A DNA stretch of 64,000 nucleotides from Agromyces cavernae (GCF_021044935.1 NZ_JAJNMP010000001.1:558001-622000), one strand, 5' to 3'; shown: positions 42,403-51,689, counted from the stretch's first letter. Notes: generated by a model not told the origin, from the sequence alone. Numbers and translations are program-made.

Positions 42403-43047
42403 GTGACCGCGACCCGCCCCGCCGACGCCGAACTCGTCGGCCGACTCGTTCGCCTGACCCCGTTCACGCCCGATGACGTCCCTGAGCTCGAGCAGGCGAT
42501 CCGCAGGCCCGAGGTGTTCGCCGGTGGCTACGGCGGAGGCCCTGCGGGGCTGCCCGCCGACGCCGCGGCGTTCGACGCGTACGCCCGCAGCTACTACTCC
42601 GGCGGCCCGTCGGCGATGCCGTGGACCGTGCGGCTGAACGGCGGTGTCGACGACGGCCGCGTCGTCGGCGCAACGAAGCTCGGCGACCTCGACGTCGACA
42701 ACGAGTCGGCGCACATCGGTTGGACCGCCTACGACCCGCGGGTATGGGGCAGCGGCGTCAACGTCGAGACCAAGTTGCTGCTGCTCGGTCTCGCGTTCGG
42801 CCACGGATTCGGGCGCGTGAAGCTGCAGGCCGACGCGCGCAACGAGCGTTCGCGCGCGGCCATCCTGCGCCTCGGTGCCACCTTCGAGGGTGTGCTGCGC
42901 CGGCACAAGCCCCGCGCCGACGGCACGTGGCGCGACTCCGCCGTGTATTCGGTCATCGTCGACGAATGGCCCTCGGTGCGGTCGGGTCTCGAGGCGCGGC
43001 TCGCCGCGCGCGGCGACGAGCCCGTGCTCGTCGAGCCGTCGAGCTGA
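42403..43047 (+). CDS. GNAT-family N-acetyltransferase
   Basis: 214 aa, RimJ/RimL-like. LVRLTPFTPDDVPELEQAI opens the fold; the acetyl-CoA-binding strand and loop appear as LQADARNERSRAAILRLGATFEGVLRRHK. GTG start chosen with CAGACT 6 bases upstream; an upstream in-frame ATG at 42334 would add 23 residues without similarity to the fold. Substrate unknown. Confidence 0.83.
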   Translation: MTATRPADAELVGRLVRLTPFTPDDVPELEQAIRRPEVFAGGYGGGPAGLPADAAAFDAYARSYYSGGPSAMPWTVRLNGGVDDGRVVGATKLGDLDVDNESAHIGWTAYDPRVWGSGVNVETKLLLLGLAFGHGFGRVKLQADARNERSRAAILRLGATFEGVLRRHKPRADGTWRDSAVYSVIVDEWPSVRSGLEARLAARGDEPVLVEPSS

Positions 43048-43076
43048 CGCCGCGTCGCGGCATCCGCTCGCCTGGA

Positions 43077-43817
43077 TCAGCCGGCGAGGTCGATCAGGCC
43101 GTCGGCGAGTGCGGCGGCGCCGCCGACGTAGGCGATCGCGATGACGGAGAGGCGGGCCGCCCGGTGGCTGATGCGAGGGTTCAGGAACTCGCCGAGCGCG
43201 AGTCCGACGACCAGGGCGCCGATCACGACCGGCCAGGTGCCGACGTCGAGGGCGGGCACCGCCCAGCCCGTCGCTCCGAGCTTGCCGATGAGTGAAGCGA
43301 GGCCGATCACGACGAAGTACGGCTGCGCCGTCGCCGCGAAGCCCACCTGCGACCACCGGGTGCCGACCGCGTACACGCTGAGCGCCGGCCCGCCCACGCC
43401 CGCGGCGGCGTTCATGACGCCCGAGGCAGCGCCCGCGATCAGCGCCGGCGCAGGACCCGACGCGACGTGCGACGTGCGCGTGACGACGAGGGTGACGGTG
43501 AGGGCGACGATGACCAGCACGCCCACGCCGACCTGCAGCAGCGGCGCCGGCACATGGGTCGCGAGCAGCGCTCCTGCGACCGTGCCGACGAGCGCGGGGA
43601 CCGTGAGCCAGCTGAAGCGTCGCCATTCGATGTCGCGCCACACCCGCGGCAGGATGAGCAGCGACGAGAGCACAGCGCACAGGTTCACGATGACGACGCC
43701 GTCGAACGGTCCGAGCAGGATGACCAGTGCGGGCGCCGCGATGAGCGCGAACCCCATGCCGGTGATGCGCTGCGCCGTCGCCCCGATGAGCACTGAGATG
43801 GCGACGGGCAGGAGCAT
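43077..43817 (-). CDS. TSUP-family (TauE/SafE) anion exporter
   Basis: 246 aa, eight hydrophobic segments in two related halves: ATAQRITGMGFALIAAPALVIL and GAASGVMNAAAGVGGPALSVY, the two copies of the TSUP signature. Members export sulfite, sulfoacetate and similar organosulfur anions; substrate not determinable. TAGGAT lies 6 bases before the ATG. Confidence 0.88.
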   Translation of the reverse strand: MLLPVAISVLIGATAQRITGMGFALIAAPALVILLGPFDGVVIVNLCAVLSSLLILPRVWRDIEWRRFSWLTVPALVGTVAGALLATHVPAPLLQVGVGVLVIVALTVTLVVTRTSHVASGPAPALIAGAASGVMNAAAGVGGPALSVYAVGTRWSQVGFAATAQPYFVVIGLASLIGKLGATGWAVPALDVGTWPVVIGALVVGLALGEFLNPRISHRAARLSVIAIAYVGGAAALADGLIDLAG

Positions 43818-43823
43818 CGGGAC

Positions 43824-43829
43824 ATCCTA
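43824..43829 (-). promoter_or_regulatory. -10 element of the TSUP gene (leaderless type)
   Basis: TAGGAT on the minus strand, 6 bases from the ATG at 43817. Confidence 0.5.
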
Positions 43830-43862
43830 ATCGCGCGGCGCCGCCGACTGGGCGCCGCTCGC

Positions 43863-45326
43863 TCACCGCTCGGGGACGTGCAGCCGGGTGAGGAACGCGT
43901 CGGTGCCCGGCGGCGTTCCGCGGCGGTCGAGCCGCGAGACCGTGACGGTCACGATCACCGCAAGCGGCACCGTCCACGCGGCGGGCTGTTCGAGGAACGG
44001 TGCGATGAGCGGGGCGGATGCCGCGACGAGCGGTCCTCCGAGGATCGCCGCGCCCGACAGCACCGCGCCCGTGAGCATGCCCGCGATCGCCCCGCGCGAG
44101 GTGAGTCCGCGCCACCAGATGCCGAGGATCAGGATGGGGCAGAGGGTCGAGGCCGTGAACGCGAACACGAGCCCGACGCTGCCGGCGAGGCCCGACGACT
44201 CGGTCGCGAGGGCCACGATCAGCGGCACGATCGTCGAGACGATCGCGGCGATGCGGAATCCGCGTACGCTGCCGCCGAGCAGGTCTTGGCTGATGACGCC
44301 CGCGAGCGAGATGACGAGACCCGACGATGTCGAGAGGAAGGCCGCGAACGCGCCCGCGATGACGAGCGTCGTCAGCACGTCGCCGAGGGGGCCGGGCACG
44401 AGCCGGTCGGGCAGCAGCAGGATGAGCGCGTCGGCTTCTCCCGACGCGGCCAGGTCGGGAGCGAACGCCCGCCCGAGGAACCCGAAGACGGTGGGGAAGA
44501 GGTAGAACACCGAGAGCAGCACGAGCACGATGACGGTCGTGCGACGCGCCGCGACGCCGTCGGGGTTGGTGTAGAACCGCACGAGCACGTGCGGCAGGCC
44601 GAGGGTGCCGAGCAGGAGCGCGACCATGAGCGACACGGTGCGATACACGTCGAGTTCGCCGGGCCCGGCCGAAGCGGGGAACGCCTCGGCGGGCGTGAGC
44701 TGCGCGGGCGGTTCGCCGCCGCCGACGACGAGCAGCAGGGCGATGACGGGCACGGCGAGCGCCGTCAGCTTCAGCCAGAACTGGAACGCCTGCACGAACG
44801 TGATCGAGCGCATGCCGCCCGCCGCGACGACGACCGCGACGATCACGGCCACGGCGAGCGACCCCGCCCACGAGGGGAGCCCGGTCGTGATCCGCACGGT
44901 GAGGGCCGCGCCCTGCAGCTGCGGCACGATGTAGAACCATCCGATGACGATGACCAGCAGGCTCGTGACGCGCCGAGCCCACTGCGACTCGAGGCGTGCC
45001 TCGGTGAAGTCGGGGATCGTATAGGCGCCCGAGCGGCGCAGCGGCGCCGCGACGAACAGCAGCAGCATGAGGTAGCCGCCCGTGTAGCCGATCGGGAACC
45101 ACAGGGCCGACGAGCCGGTCAGCAGGATGAGGCCCGCGACCCCGAGGAACGACGCGGCCGAGAGGTACTCGCCGCCGATCGCGGACGCGTTCCACCACGG
45201 ACGGACCGTGCGGCTCGCCACGTAGAAGTCGCTCGTCGTGCGCGAGACCCGCAGGCCGTAGAAGCCGATGAGCGCCGACGCGAGCGCCACGGCGACGATC
45301 GCGGTGTACCCGATCGCGGGGTTCAC
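43863..45326 (-). CDS. Sodium:solute symporter (SSS, acetate-permease-like)
   Basis: 487 aa, 13 predicted helices. Starts at GTG overlapping the stop of the two-helix partner gene. SSS signatures: FYVASRTVRPWWNASAIGGEYLSAASFLGVAG and LGTLGLPHVLVRFYTNPDGVAAR. It is a shorter, diverged paralogue of the ActP-like symporter at 48301. Last gene of a four-gene operon, each overlapping by 4 bases, headed by lytS-lytR. Probably imports a small carboxylate with Na+ or H+. Confidence 0.88.
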   Translation of the reverse strand: MNPAIGYTAIVAVALASALIGFYGLRVSRTTSDFYVASRTVRPWWNASAIGGEYLSAASFLGVAGLILLTGSSALWFPIGYTGGYLMLLLFVAAPLRRSGAYTIPDFTEARLESQWARRVTSLLVIVIGWFYIVPQLQGAALTVRITTGLPSWAGSLAVAVIVAVVVAAGGMRSITFVQAFQFWLKLTALAVPVIALLLVVGGGEPPAQLTPAEAFPASAGPGELDVYRTVSLMVALLLGTLGLPHVLVRFYTNPDGVAARRTTVIVLVLLSVFYLFPTVFGFLGRAFAPDLAASGEADALILLLPDRLVPGPLGDVLTTLVIAGAFAAFLSTSSGLVISLAGVISQDLLGGSVRGFRIAAIVSTIVPLIVALATESSGLAGSVGLVFAFTASTLCPILILGIWWRGLTSRGAIAGMLTGAVLSGAAILGGPLVAASAPLIAPFLEQPAAWTVPLAVIVTVTVSRLDRRGTPPGTDAFLTRLHVPER

Positions 45327-45799
45327 TCGTCCTCCGCGAGCGACCGGTAGCGCGCCTCATTGCGTCCGGCGGCGCGCAGGTACAGTGCGCCCACTGTGAT
45401 CGCGAGCGGGTATACGCCCGCCCCGAGCAGCACCCACGACACCGGCACGCCCGCGAGGTACGCGTCGTCGAGCCCCGGCACGAACGCGATCGCGAGCACG
45501 AAGAGCACGGTCGCGACGGCGAATCCGATCGCGACCGTGACGGCGAGGCGCAACTGCGACCGGATCAGGGAGCGCACGTACACGGCCGCGATGTCGCCGG
45601 CGGCGTCATCCGCACCGCTCGATCGCAACGGACGGGCGGATGTCCCGCCGCCGCCCGTGCGCGGTGCGGTCACGCGCACCCGCGCGGGAGCCTCCGCCGG
45701 TCGAGTAGCCGCCTGCGGCGTATCGAGACCCTCACCGCGCGGAGGTCTCGATACGCGCCCTCCTTCGTCGGGTGCTACTCGACCGACGTCGTCGCTCAC
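45323..45799 (-). CDS. Two-helix membrane protein (DUF485-like partner of the SSS symporter)
   Basis: 158 aa. Start is GTG 45799, overlapping the lytR stop (GTGA); the stop likewise overlaps the symporter start. Residues 1-75 are disordered; helices at 85-107 and 118-141 follow the conserved-looking YVRSLIRSQLRLAVTVAIGF. Position and topology match the DUF485 protein paired with ActP symporters, though similarity is weak. Codons 5-34 are formed by an intact family B palindromic repeat, which explains the odd composition of the N-terminus. Confidence 0.7.
   Translation of the reverse strand: MSDDVGRVAPDEGGRVSRPPRGEGLDTPQAATRPAEAPARVRVTAPRTGGGGTSARPLRSSGADDAAGDIAAVYVRSLIRSQLRLAVTVAIGFAVATVLFVLAIAFVPGLDDAYLAGVPVSWVLLGAGVYPLAITVGALYLRAAGRNEARYRSLAEDE
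45698..45785. repeat. REP-like palindromic element, family B, inside a coding region
   Basis: Starts CGGTCGAGTAG and ends CTACTCGACCG, exact complements; inside GTATCGAGACC and GGTCTCGATAC, also exact complements. It is read in frame as part of the two-helix protein at 45323-45799. Confidence 0.88.
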
Positions 45800-46539
45800 G
45801 GTCGTGCCCGCAGGATCGCGCTCTCGAGCCGGTCGCGCAGCGCCGGCAGCAGGCGGCGGCTCACGGGCAGCTCGGCGCCGCCGACCGTGACGCTCGGGTG
45901 GTCGGCACCGAGGCGCACGCGGCTCACATGTCCGAGCGCCACGAGGTACGAGCGGTGCACGCGCACGAATCCCGCTTCGGCCCACTGCCGTTCGAGGTCG
46001 GCCATCGGCACGCGCACGAGGTAGCTCGCCTCTTCGGTGTGCAGCCGTGCGTAGTCGCCCTGGGCCTGCACATAGCGCACTTCGTCGCGGCGGATCATGC
46101 GGGTGGTGCCGCCGAGGGTCACGGCGATCACCTCGGGCTGGGCGGCCTCGGACGCCGTCGTGCTCGTCGATCCGGCCTTCAGCGCTTCGACGATGCGTCC
46201 GATCGAGCGCTGCAGCCGCTCGGCGCGGACCGGCTTCAGCAGGTAGTCGACGGCGGCGAGGTCGAACGCTTCGAGGGCGCCCTCTTCATCGGCCGTCACG
46301 AACACGAGCACGGGCCGATGCTCGAAGCGCGCCAACGCGCGGGCGAGGTCGAAGCCCGTGAGCCCCGGCATGTGGATGTCGAGGAAGGCGGCATCGACGG
46401 GCTCGCGCGTGAGCAGGCGGATCGCCTCGGAACCCGACGAGGCCTGGTGGATGACGCCGACGCGGGGGTCCTGCCCGAGCAGGAACGCCAGTTCGTCGAT
46501 CGCGGGCTGCTCGTCGTCGGCGATGAGCACGGAGATCAT
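45796..46539 (-). CDS. LytTR-type response regulator
   Basis: 247 aa. Receiver domain with Asp54 (AAFLDIHMPG) and the DDE pocket at 8-10; the LytTR DNA-binding domain fills residues 135-240 (IRRDEVRYVQAQGDYARLHT, FVRVHRSYLVAL). It overlaps the kinase gene upstream and the two-helix protein gene downstream. Likely controls the symporters on both sides. Confidence 0.94.
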   Translation of the reverse strand: MISVLIADDEQPAIDELAFLLGQDPRVGVIHQASSGSEAIRLLTREPVDAAFLDIHMPGLTGFDLARALARFEHRPVLVFVTADEEGALEAFDLAAVDYLLKPVRAERLQRSIGRIVEALKAGSTSTTASEAAQPEVIAVTLGGTTRMIRRDEVRYVQAQGDYARLHTEEASYLVRVPMADLERQWAEAGFVRVHRSYLVALGHVSRVRLGADHPSVTVGGAELPVSRRLLPALRDRLESAILRARP

Positions 46540-47726
46540 GGGGTGGTCCTGCCGTCACGTTTCGGGCCCGCCTTCGGTACCCTCATGCGAACGAGGGTAC
46601 CCGCACCGAGGTTCGTCTCGACCACGAGTCCGTGCTCGTCTCCGTACACCTGCCGAAGGCGGGCGTCGACGTTCCGAAGGCCGACGTGCTCGCCGGTCGA
46701 GGGGTCGCCCGCGAGCGAGCGCGCGAGCGTCTCGGGGTCGATGCCGACCCCGTCGTCCTCGACGGTGAGTTCTGCGAACGCACCCGAGTCGGCCGCCGTG
46801 ATCGAGATGCGCCCGCCGCCCTCTTTCGACTCCAACCCGTGCCGCACCGCGTTCTCGACGAGCGGCTGGATCGAGAGGAACGGCACGACCGTGGAGAGCA
46901 CCTCGGGCGCGATCTGCAGCGTGACGGTGAGCCGGTCGCCGAATCGGGCGCGCTCGAGCCGGAGGTAGCTGTCGATCGACCGCAGCTCCTCGGCGACGGT
47001 CGTGAAGTCGCCGTGCCGGCGGAACGAGTAGCGCGTGAAGTCGGCGAACTCGAGCACGAGCTCGCGCGCCTTCACGGGATCGGTGTTGATGAACGACGCG
47101 ATCGCATTGAGCGAGTTGTAGATGAAGTGCGGGCTGATCTGCGCCCGGAGCGCACGAACCTCGGCCTCGGCGAGTGCCGCGCGCGAGGCATCCAGCTCGC
47201 CCAACTCGACCTGCGCCGCGACCCAGTCGGCGACCTCACCGGTGGCCCGCACGAGACCCGCCCGGACGGGCGTCGAGAACGCGACGATGGCGCCGAATGG
47301 GCCCGCGCTGCCGAGCACCGGTGCGACAACGGCATCGGTCTCCCTCGCGCCGATCGAGAGGTGGCGCGAGACCTGCGGCCTGGCGTTCGCGATCGCCGCT
47401 GCCGCGAGTTCGGCGGCCACCGCACGAACCGCGTCGTCGCCGTCGACCGTGACCCGCCCGGTGCGGTCGACGATGGCGAGGCTCTCGCAGCCGAGCAGCG
47501 CTCGCAGGTGCCGGCCGGCCCGCAGGACCTCGGCCTCGCCGCCGCCTCCGCGCAGGTGCTTCGCCGCACGCGAGGCGAGGTGCAGCGTCTGGTAGGTCGC
47601 ACGCTCGGCGTCGGTGCCGAGCTCCTTCGACGCGAGCACGATGCGCCGCAGGAACACGACGAGGCCGACGGCGAGCGCACCGCCCACGACGCCGAGCGCG
47701 GCGGCGAGCAGCGTCGACTCGGGCAT
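46536..47726 (-). CDS. LytS-type sensor histidine kinase
   Basis: 396 aa. One N-terminal transmembrane helix (residues 5-27), a GAF-like sensor region (ALLGCESLAIVDRTG, about 55-170), the His_kinase domain with His200 in QISPHFIYNSLNAIASFI, and HATPase_c (PLVENAVRHGLESK, DDGVGID). The start was set at MPESTLL because TACGCT lies 7 bases upstream; the open frame extends further but that sequence is intergenic in character. Unlike true LytS it lacks the multi-helix 5TM sensor. Confidence 0.92.
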   Translation of the reverse strand: MPESTLLAAALGVVGGALAVGLVVFLRRIVLASKELGTDAERATYQTLHLASRAAKHLRGGGGEAEVLRAGRHLRALLGCESLAIVDRTGRVTVDGDDAVRAVAAELAAAAIANARPQVSRHLSIGARETDAVVAPVLGSAGPFGAIVAFSTPVRAGLVRATGEVADWVAAQVELGELDASRAALAEAEVRALRAQISPHFIYNSLNAIASFINTDPVKARELVLEFADFTRYSFRRHGDFTTVAEELRSIDSYLRLERARFGDRLTVTLQIAPEVLSTVVPFLSIQPLVENAVRHGLESKEGGGRISITAADSGAFAELTVEDDGVGIDPETLARSLAGDPSTGEHVGLRNVDARLRQVYGDEHGLVVETNLGAGTLVRMRVPKAGPKRDGRTTP

Positions 47727-47733
47727 GCACGCC

Positions 47734-47739
47734 AGCGTA
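47734..47739 (-). promoter_or_regulatory. -10 element of the lytS operon (leaderless type)
   Basis: TACGCT on the minus strand, 7 bases from the ATG at 47726. Confidence 0.5.
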
Positions 47740-47770
47740 TCCGTTCGATGCAGCGCCGCGCCGTCGCTCA

Positions 47771-47799
47771 TCGTCGCACGGGAACCGTTCGTCGCACGG
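47771..47799 (+). promoter_or_regulatory. Direct repeat in the divergent lytS / DUF485-actP region
   Basis: TCGTCGCACGG occurs at 47771-47781 and again at 47789-47799, an 18-base period, each followed by CCGTT within 7 to 11 bases. LytTR regulators usually bind direct repeats, so this is a candidate site for the neighbouring response regulator. Confidence 0.45.
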
Positions 47800-47926
47800 T
47801 TCGCGCCGTTGGGCGACGACGAGCGGCAGCCGCCCCCGGCCGCCGCGCCATCGCGCGAGAGTTGGCGCACCGCAATGCAGCGGAGCGGGCCACGGCCCGC
47901 GACATCCCCCACGAAGGAGAACGCAA

Positions 47927-48301
47927 ATGGGCAACGAAGCCCTGAGCGCGCAGGACGAGACGGCCCCACCCGTCCCCTACCGCGCGGTGCAAGAATCCCC
48001 CGAGTTCCAGCGACTGCGTTCGAAGCACCGGAGATTCGTCTTCCCCGTGCTCGCGGCGTGCCTCGTGTGGTATCTCGCCTACGTGCTGCTCGCCGGCTAT
48101 GCGCACGACTTCATGTCGACGCCCGTGTTCGGCAGCATCAACGTCGCCATCCTGCTCGGCCTCGCGCAGGTGGTCACCACGTTCGCCGTGACGACCTGGT
48201 ACGTGAGCTACGCCAACCGGCAGCTCGACCCGATCGCCGAGGAGATCCGCGACGAGATCGAAACGGGCGCGACGTTCACCACTGAGGAGGTGACGCGCTG
48301 A
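47927..48301 (+). CDS. DUF485 membrane protein, partner of ActP
   Basis: 124 aa, two transmembrane helices. The DUF485 signature is complete: SPEFQRLRSKHRRFVFPVLA at the N-terminal side and TTWYVSYANRQLDPIAEEIR after helix 2. AAGGAG is 7 bases from the ATG. Stop and actP start overlap (TGATG). In many bacteria this family is always found just upstream of acetate-permease-type symporters and may be an accessory subunit. Confidence 0.93.
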   Translation: MGNEALSAQDETAPPVPYRAVQESPEFQRLRSKHRRFVFPVLAACLVWYLAYVLLAGYAHDFMSTPVFGSINVAILLGLAQVVTTFAVTTWYVSYANRQLDPIAEEIRDEIETGATFTTEEVTR

Positions 48302-49914
48302 TGTTCCGATTCGAAGCCGCGAGCACCTCACCGGGCGAGCCCTGGCTCAACATCGCCATCTTCGGCGCCTTCGTCGCGATCACGATGATCATCGTGTTCC
48401 GCGCGAGTCGCAACAACAAGACCGCGGCCGACTACTACGCCGCCGGACGCTCGTTCACGGGTGGCCAGAACGGCTCGGCGATCGCCGGCGACTACCTGTC
48501 GGCGGCCTCGTTCCTCGGCATCGTCGGGGCGATCGCGATCACGGGGTACGACGGGTTCCTCTACTCGATCGGCTTCCTCGTGGCGTGGCTCGTGGCCCTG
48601 CTGCTCGTCGCCGAACTGCTGCGCAACACGGGCAAGTTCACGATGGCCGACGTGCTCTCGTTCCGCCTGAGGCAGAAGCCCGTGCGCATCGCGGCCGCGA
48701 CCACGACGCTCGTCGTCTGCTTCTTCTACCTGCTGGCGCAGATGGCCGGCGCGGGCGGTCTCGTCTCACTCCTGCTCGGCGTGGGCGACCAGGTCGGCCA
48801 GGCGCTCGTCATCACCGTCGTCGGCGCGCTCATGATCCTCTACGTGCTCATCGGCGGCATGAAGGGCACGACCTGGGTGCAGATCATCAAGGCCGTCCTG
48901 CTCATCGCGGGGGCCGGCGTCATGACGGTCTGGGTGCTCGCGCTCAATGGGTTCAACTTCTCGACGCTGCTCGACAACGCCGTGGCGGTGGCGGGCAACC
49001 CCGAGATCCTGAACCCGGGCCTCAAGTACGGGGTGTCCGAGGTCGCGAAGGTGGACTTCCTCTCGCTCGGTCTCGCGCTGGTGCTCGGCACGGCGGCGCT
49101 GCCTCACGTGCTCATGCGCTTCTACACCGTGCCCACGGCCAAGGAGGCCCGCAAGTCGGTCGTCTGGGCGATCTGGCTCATCGGCATCTTCTACGTGTTC
49201 ACGCTCGTGCTCGGCTACGGCGCGGCCGCCCTCGTGGGTGCCGACGTCATCGCCGCGGCGCCCGGCGGCCCGAACTCGGCGGCTCCCCTGCTCGCGTTCG
49301 AGCTCGGCGGCCCGCTGCTGCTGGGGCTGATCTCGGCGATCGCGTTCGCGACGATCCTGGCGGTCGTCGCGGGGCTCACGATCACGGCTGCGGCGTCGTT
49401 CGCACACGACATCTACGCGAGCGTCGTCAAGAAGGGCAAGCCCGAGGCCGGAGCCGAGGTCAAGGTCGCCCGTCGCACCGTGGTGATCATCGGCGTCGTC
49501 GCGATCATCGGCGGCATCGGGGCGAACGGCCAGAACGTCGCGTTCCTCGTGGCGCTCGCGTTCGCCGTGGCGGCGTCGGCGAACCTGCCGACGATCGTCT
49601 ACTCGCTGTTCTGGAAGCGGTTCACGACCAAGGGCGCGCTCTGGAGCATGTACGGCGGCCTCGCTTCGGCGATCATCCTCATCATCTTCTCGCCGGTCGT
49701 CTCGGGCTCCGTGACGTCGATGCTGAAGACCGAGGACATCGACTTCGCGATCTTCCCGCTGTCGAACCCGGGCATCGTCTCGATCCCACTGGCGTTCTTC
49801 CTCGGCTGGCTCGGGACGGTGCTCGACAAGGGCAGGGAAGACCCGGCCAAGCAGTCCGAGATGGAGGTGCGCTCGCTGACGGGCGTCGGCGCCGAGAAGG
49901 CGGTCGACCACTAG
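48301..49914 (+). CDS. actP: Cation:acetate symporter (ActP-like, SSS family)
   Basis: 537 aa, 13 helices. FRASRNNKTAADYYAAGRSFTGGQNG with SAIAGDYLSAASFLGIVG and LGTAALPHVLMRFYTVPTAKEARKS are the ActP signatures. It imports acetate or other short carboxylates with Na+. It is separated from lytS by 200 bases in divergent orientation and is a plausible target of the LytTR regulator. A hairpin at 50005-50049 follows. Confidence 0.93.
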   Translation: MFRFEAASTSPGEPWLNIAIFGAFVAITMIIVFRASRNNKTAADYYAAGRSFTGGQNGSAIAGDYLSAASFLGIVGAIAITGYDGFLYSIGFLVAWLVALLLVAELLRNTGKFTMADVLSFRLRQKPVRIAAATTTLVVCFFYLLAQMAGAGGLVSLLLGVGDQVGQALVITVVGALMILYVLIGGMKGTTWVQIIKAVLLIAGAGVMTVWVLALNGFNFSTLLDNAVAVAGNPEILNPGLKYGVSEVAKVDFLSLGLALVLGTAALPHVLMRFYTVPTAKEARKSVVWAIWLIGIFYVFTLVLGYGAAALVGADVIAAAPGGPNSAAPLLAFELGGPLLLGLISAIAFATILAVVAGLTITAAASFAHDIYASVVKKGKPEAGAEVKVARRTVVIIGVVAIIGGIGANGQNVAFLVALAFAVAASANLPTIVYSLFWKRFTTKGALWSMYGGLASAIILIIFSPVVSGSVTSMLKTEDIDFAIFPLSNPGIVSIPLAFFLGWLGTVLDKGREDPAKQSEMEVRSLTGVGAEKAVDH

Positions 49915-50004
49915 GGTTCCGGCGGCGGGTGATCGGGAAGACCCCGTCGCCGGATCCTCTTCGACTCGGCGGGAATGCCTGCCCGTGCCGCGTCGAATGA
50001 ACAG

Positions 50005-50049
50005 ACGGGGGCGGATGCCGCGGCCACGTGCCGGGACATCCGCCCCCGT
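50005..50049. terminator. Hairpin between actP and the convergent lpdA
   Basis: Arms ACGGGGGCGGATG and exact complement, 13 bp, with a 19-base loop; TT follows on the plus strand. Confidence 0.7.
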
Positions 50050-50060
50050 TGCCGTGCCGT

Positions 50061-50154
50061 CCGCGGGTTGAGGAGCGAGCCAGCGAGCGTCTCGAAACCC
50101 GGATGCTCGCGCAGCGGTTTCGAGACGGCGCTGGCGCGCCTCCTCAACCTGCGG
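50061..50154. repeat. REP-like palindromic element, family A
   Basis: Starts CCGCGGGTTGAGGAG and ends CTCCTCAACCTGCGG, complementary except for one base; inside GTCTCGAAAC and GTTTCGAGAC are exact complements. It ends 2 bases from the lpdA stop codon. Confidence 0.88.
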
Positions 50155-50156
50155 GG

Positions 50157-51557
50157 CTACATGTTGATCATGTGGCCGGCGAGACCGTGGAACGCCTCCT
50201 GCAGCGCCTCGGAGAGCGTGGGGTGCGTGTGCACGTTGCGGGCGAGTTCGAGCGCGCCGAGGTCCCACTTCTGCGCGAGCGTCAGTTCGGGCAGCAGCTC
50301 CGAGACATCGGGGCCGATGAGGTGGCCGCCGAGCAGCTCGAGATACGTGGCGTCGGCGATGAGCTTCACGAAGCCGACGGGGTCGCCGAGGCCGTGCGCC
50401 TTGCCGTTCGCCGTGAACGGGAAGGTGGCGACCTTCACGTCGTAGCCCTCGTCGCGCGCCTGCTGCTCGGTGAGCCCGAAGCTCGCGACCTGCGGCGAGC
50501 AGAACGTGGCCCGCGGCATCATGCGGTAGTCACCGAGCGACATGGTCTCGGCGTCGCCGATCGTCTCGGCCGCGACTACGCCCTGCGCCTCGGCGACGTG
50601 CGCGAGCATGAGCTTGGCGGTGACGTCGCCGATGGCGAAGATGTGCGGCACGTTCGTGCGCATGGACTCGTCGATGTCGATCGCGCCGCGGTCGGTGAGG
50701 GCGACGCCCGCGGCCTCGAGGCCGATCCCCTCGACGTTGGGGGCGAAGCCCACGGCCATGAGCACCTTGTCGACCTCGAGCGAGCCCGGCTGCCCGTCGG
50801 CGCCCTGGTACGAGACGGTGACGGATGTCCCGTCGTCGGTGACCGTCTGCACCTTGGTGGAGGTGAGGATCGGCACGCCGAGCTTGCGGTACTGCTTCGT
50901 GATCTCCTTCGAGACGTCGACGTCTTCATTGGGCAGCGCCCGGTCGAGGAACTCGATGATCGTCACCTCGACGCCGTAGTTGCGCAGCACGTATGCGAAC
51001 TCCATGCCGATCGCGCCGGCGCCGACGATCGCGATCGAGCGCGGCAGCTCGCGCGAGAGGATCTGCGTCTCGTACGTCACGATGTTCTGCGACAGCGCCA
51101 CGCCGGGCAGGAGCTTCACGCGCGACCCGGTCGCGATGATCGCGTTCGCGAACGTGGCGGTCTCGGTCGACCCGTCGGCCCTCGCCACGTCGATCGTGTT
51201 CGCATCGCGGAAGGTGCCGCGCCCGTCGATCTCGGTGATGCCGTTCTTCTTCATGAGGAAATGCACGCCCTTGACGCGTCCGTCGGCCACCTTGCGGCTG
51301 CGATCGAAGGCGACGCCGTAGTCGAAGGATGCCTCACCGCTGATGCCGAACTGCGCGGCCTGCGTGTGGAAGATGTGGGCGAGCTCGGCGTTGCGCAGCA
51401 GCGCCTTCGAAGGGATGCACCCGACGTTCAGGCACACACCGCCCCAGTACTTCTCCTCGATCACGGCGGTCTTGAGTCCGAGCTGGGCGGCGCGCACCGC
51501 GGCGACGTACCCGCCGGGGCCGGCGCCGAGGACGACGACATCGAAATGGCTGGTCAT
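50157..51557 (-). CDS. lpdA: Dihydrolipoyl dehydrogenase
   Basis: 466 aa. FAD-binding [10 protein letters not shown] at 11-20, redox pair C42/C47 in [16 protein letters not shown]-binding [10 protein letters not shown], and the interface His-Glu in [11 protein letters not shown] near the C-terminus: every catalytic element of the E3 component is present. It reoxidises lipoamide of 2-oxoacid dehydrogenases or the glycine cleavage system. An in-frame ATG four codons upstream is possible. No E1/E2 genes are in the window. Confidence 0.95.
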   Translation of the reverse strand: MTSHFDVVVLGAGPGGYVAAVRAAQLGLKTAVIEEKYWGGVCLNVGCIPSKALLRNAELAHIFHTQAAQFGISGEASFDYGVAFDRSRKVADGRVKGVHFLMKKNGITEIDGRGTFRDANTIDVARADGSTETATFANAIIATGSRVKLLPGVALSQNIVTYETQILSRELPRSIAIVGAGAIGMEFAYVLRNYGVEVTIIEFLDRALPNEDVDVSKEITKQYRKLGVPILTSTKVQTVTDDGTSVTVSYQGADGQPGSLEVDKVLMAVGFAPNVEGIGLEAAGVALTDRGAIDIDESMRTNVPHIFAIGDVTAKLMLAHVAEAQGVVAAETIGDAETMSLGDYRMMPRATFCSPQVASFGLTEQQARDEGYDVKVATFPFTANGKAHGLGDPVGFVKLIADATYLELLGGHLIGPDVSELLPELTLAQKWDLGALELARNVHTHPTLSEALQEAFHGLAGHMINM

Positions 51558-51689
51558 GTCGCCCAGCATCGCCTGACGGGGGAGCGACGGCAAGGGCGGA
51601 TGTCCCGACCGCCGTTCCGCGACTGCCGACCTCCGGCGGATTCCGGACAAGCACCCCTGCCGACGGGTGCCGTCGTCACCGGACGGGCT

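Noticed and set aside
41938..45360. Minus-strand open frame of 1140 codons
   Set aside because: It crosses antitoxin, GNAT, TSUP and symporter genes in the wrong frame and is nearly all Arg/Ala; pure shadow.
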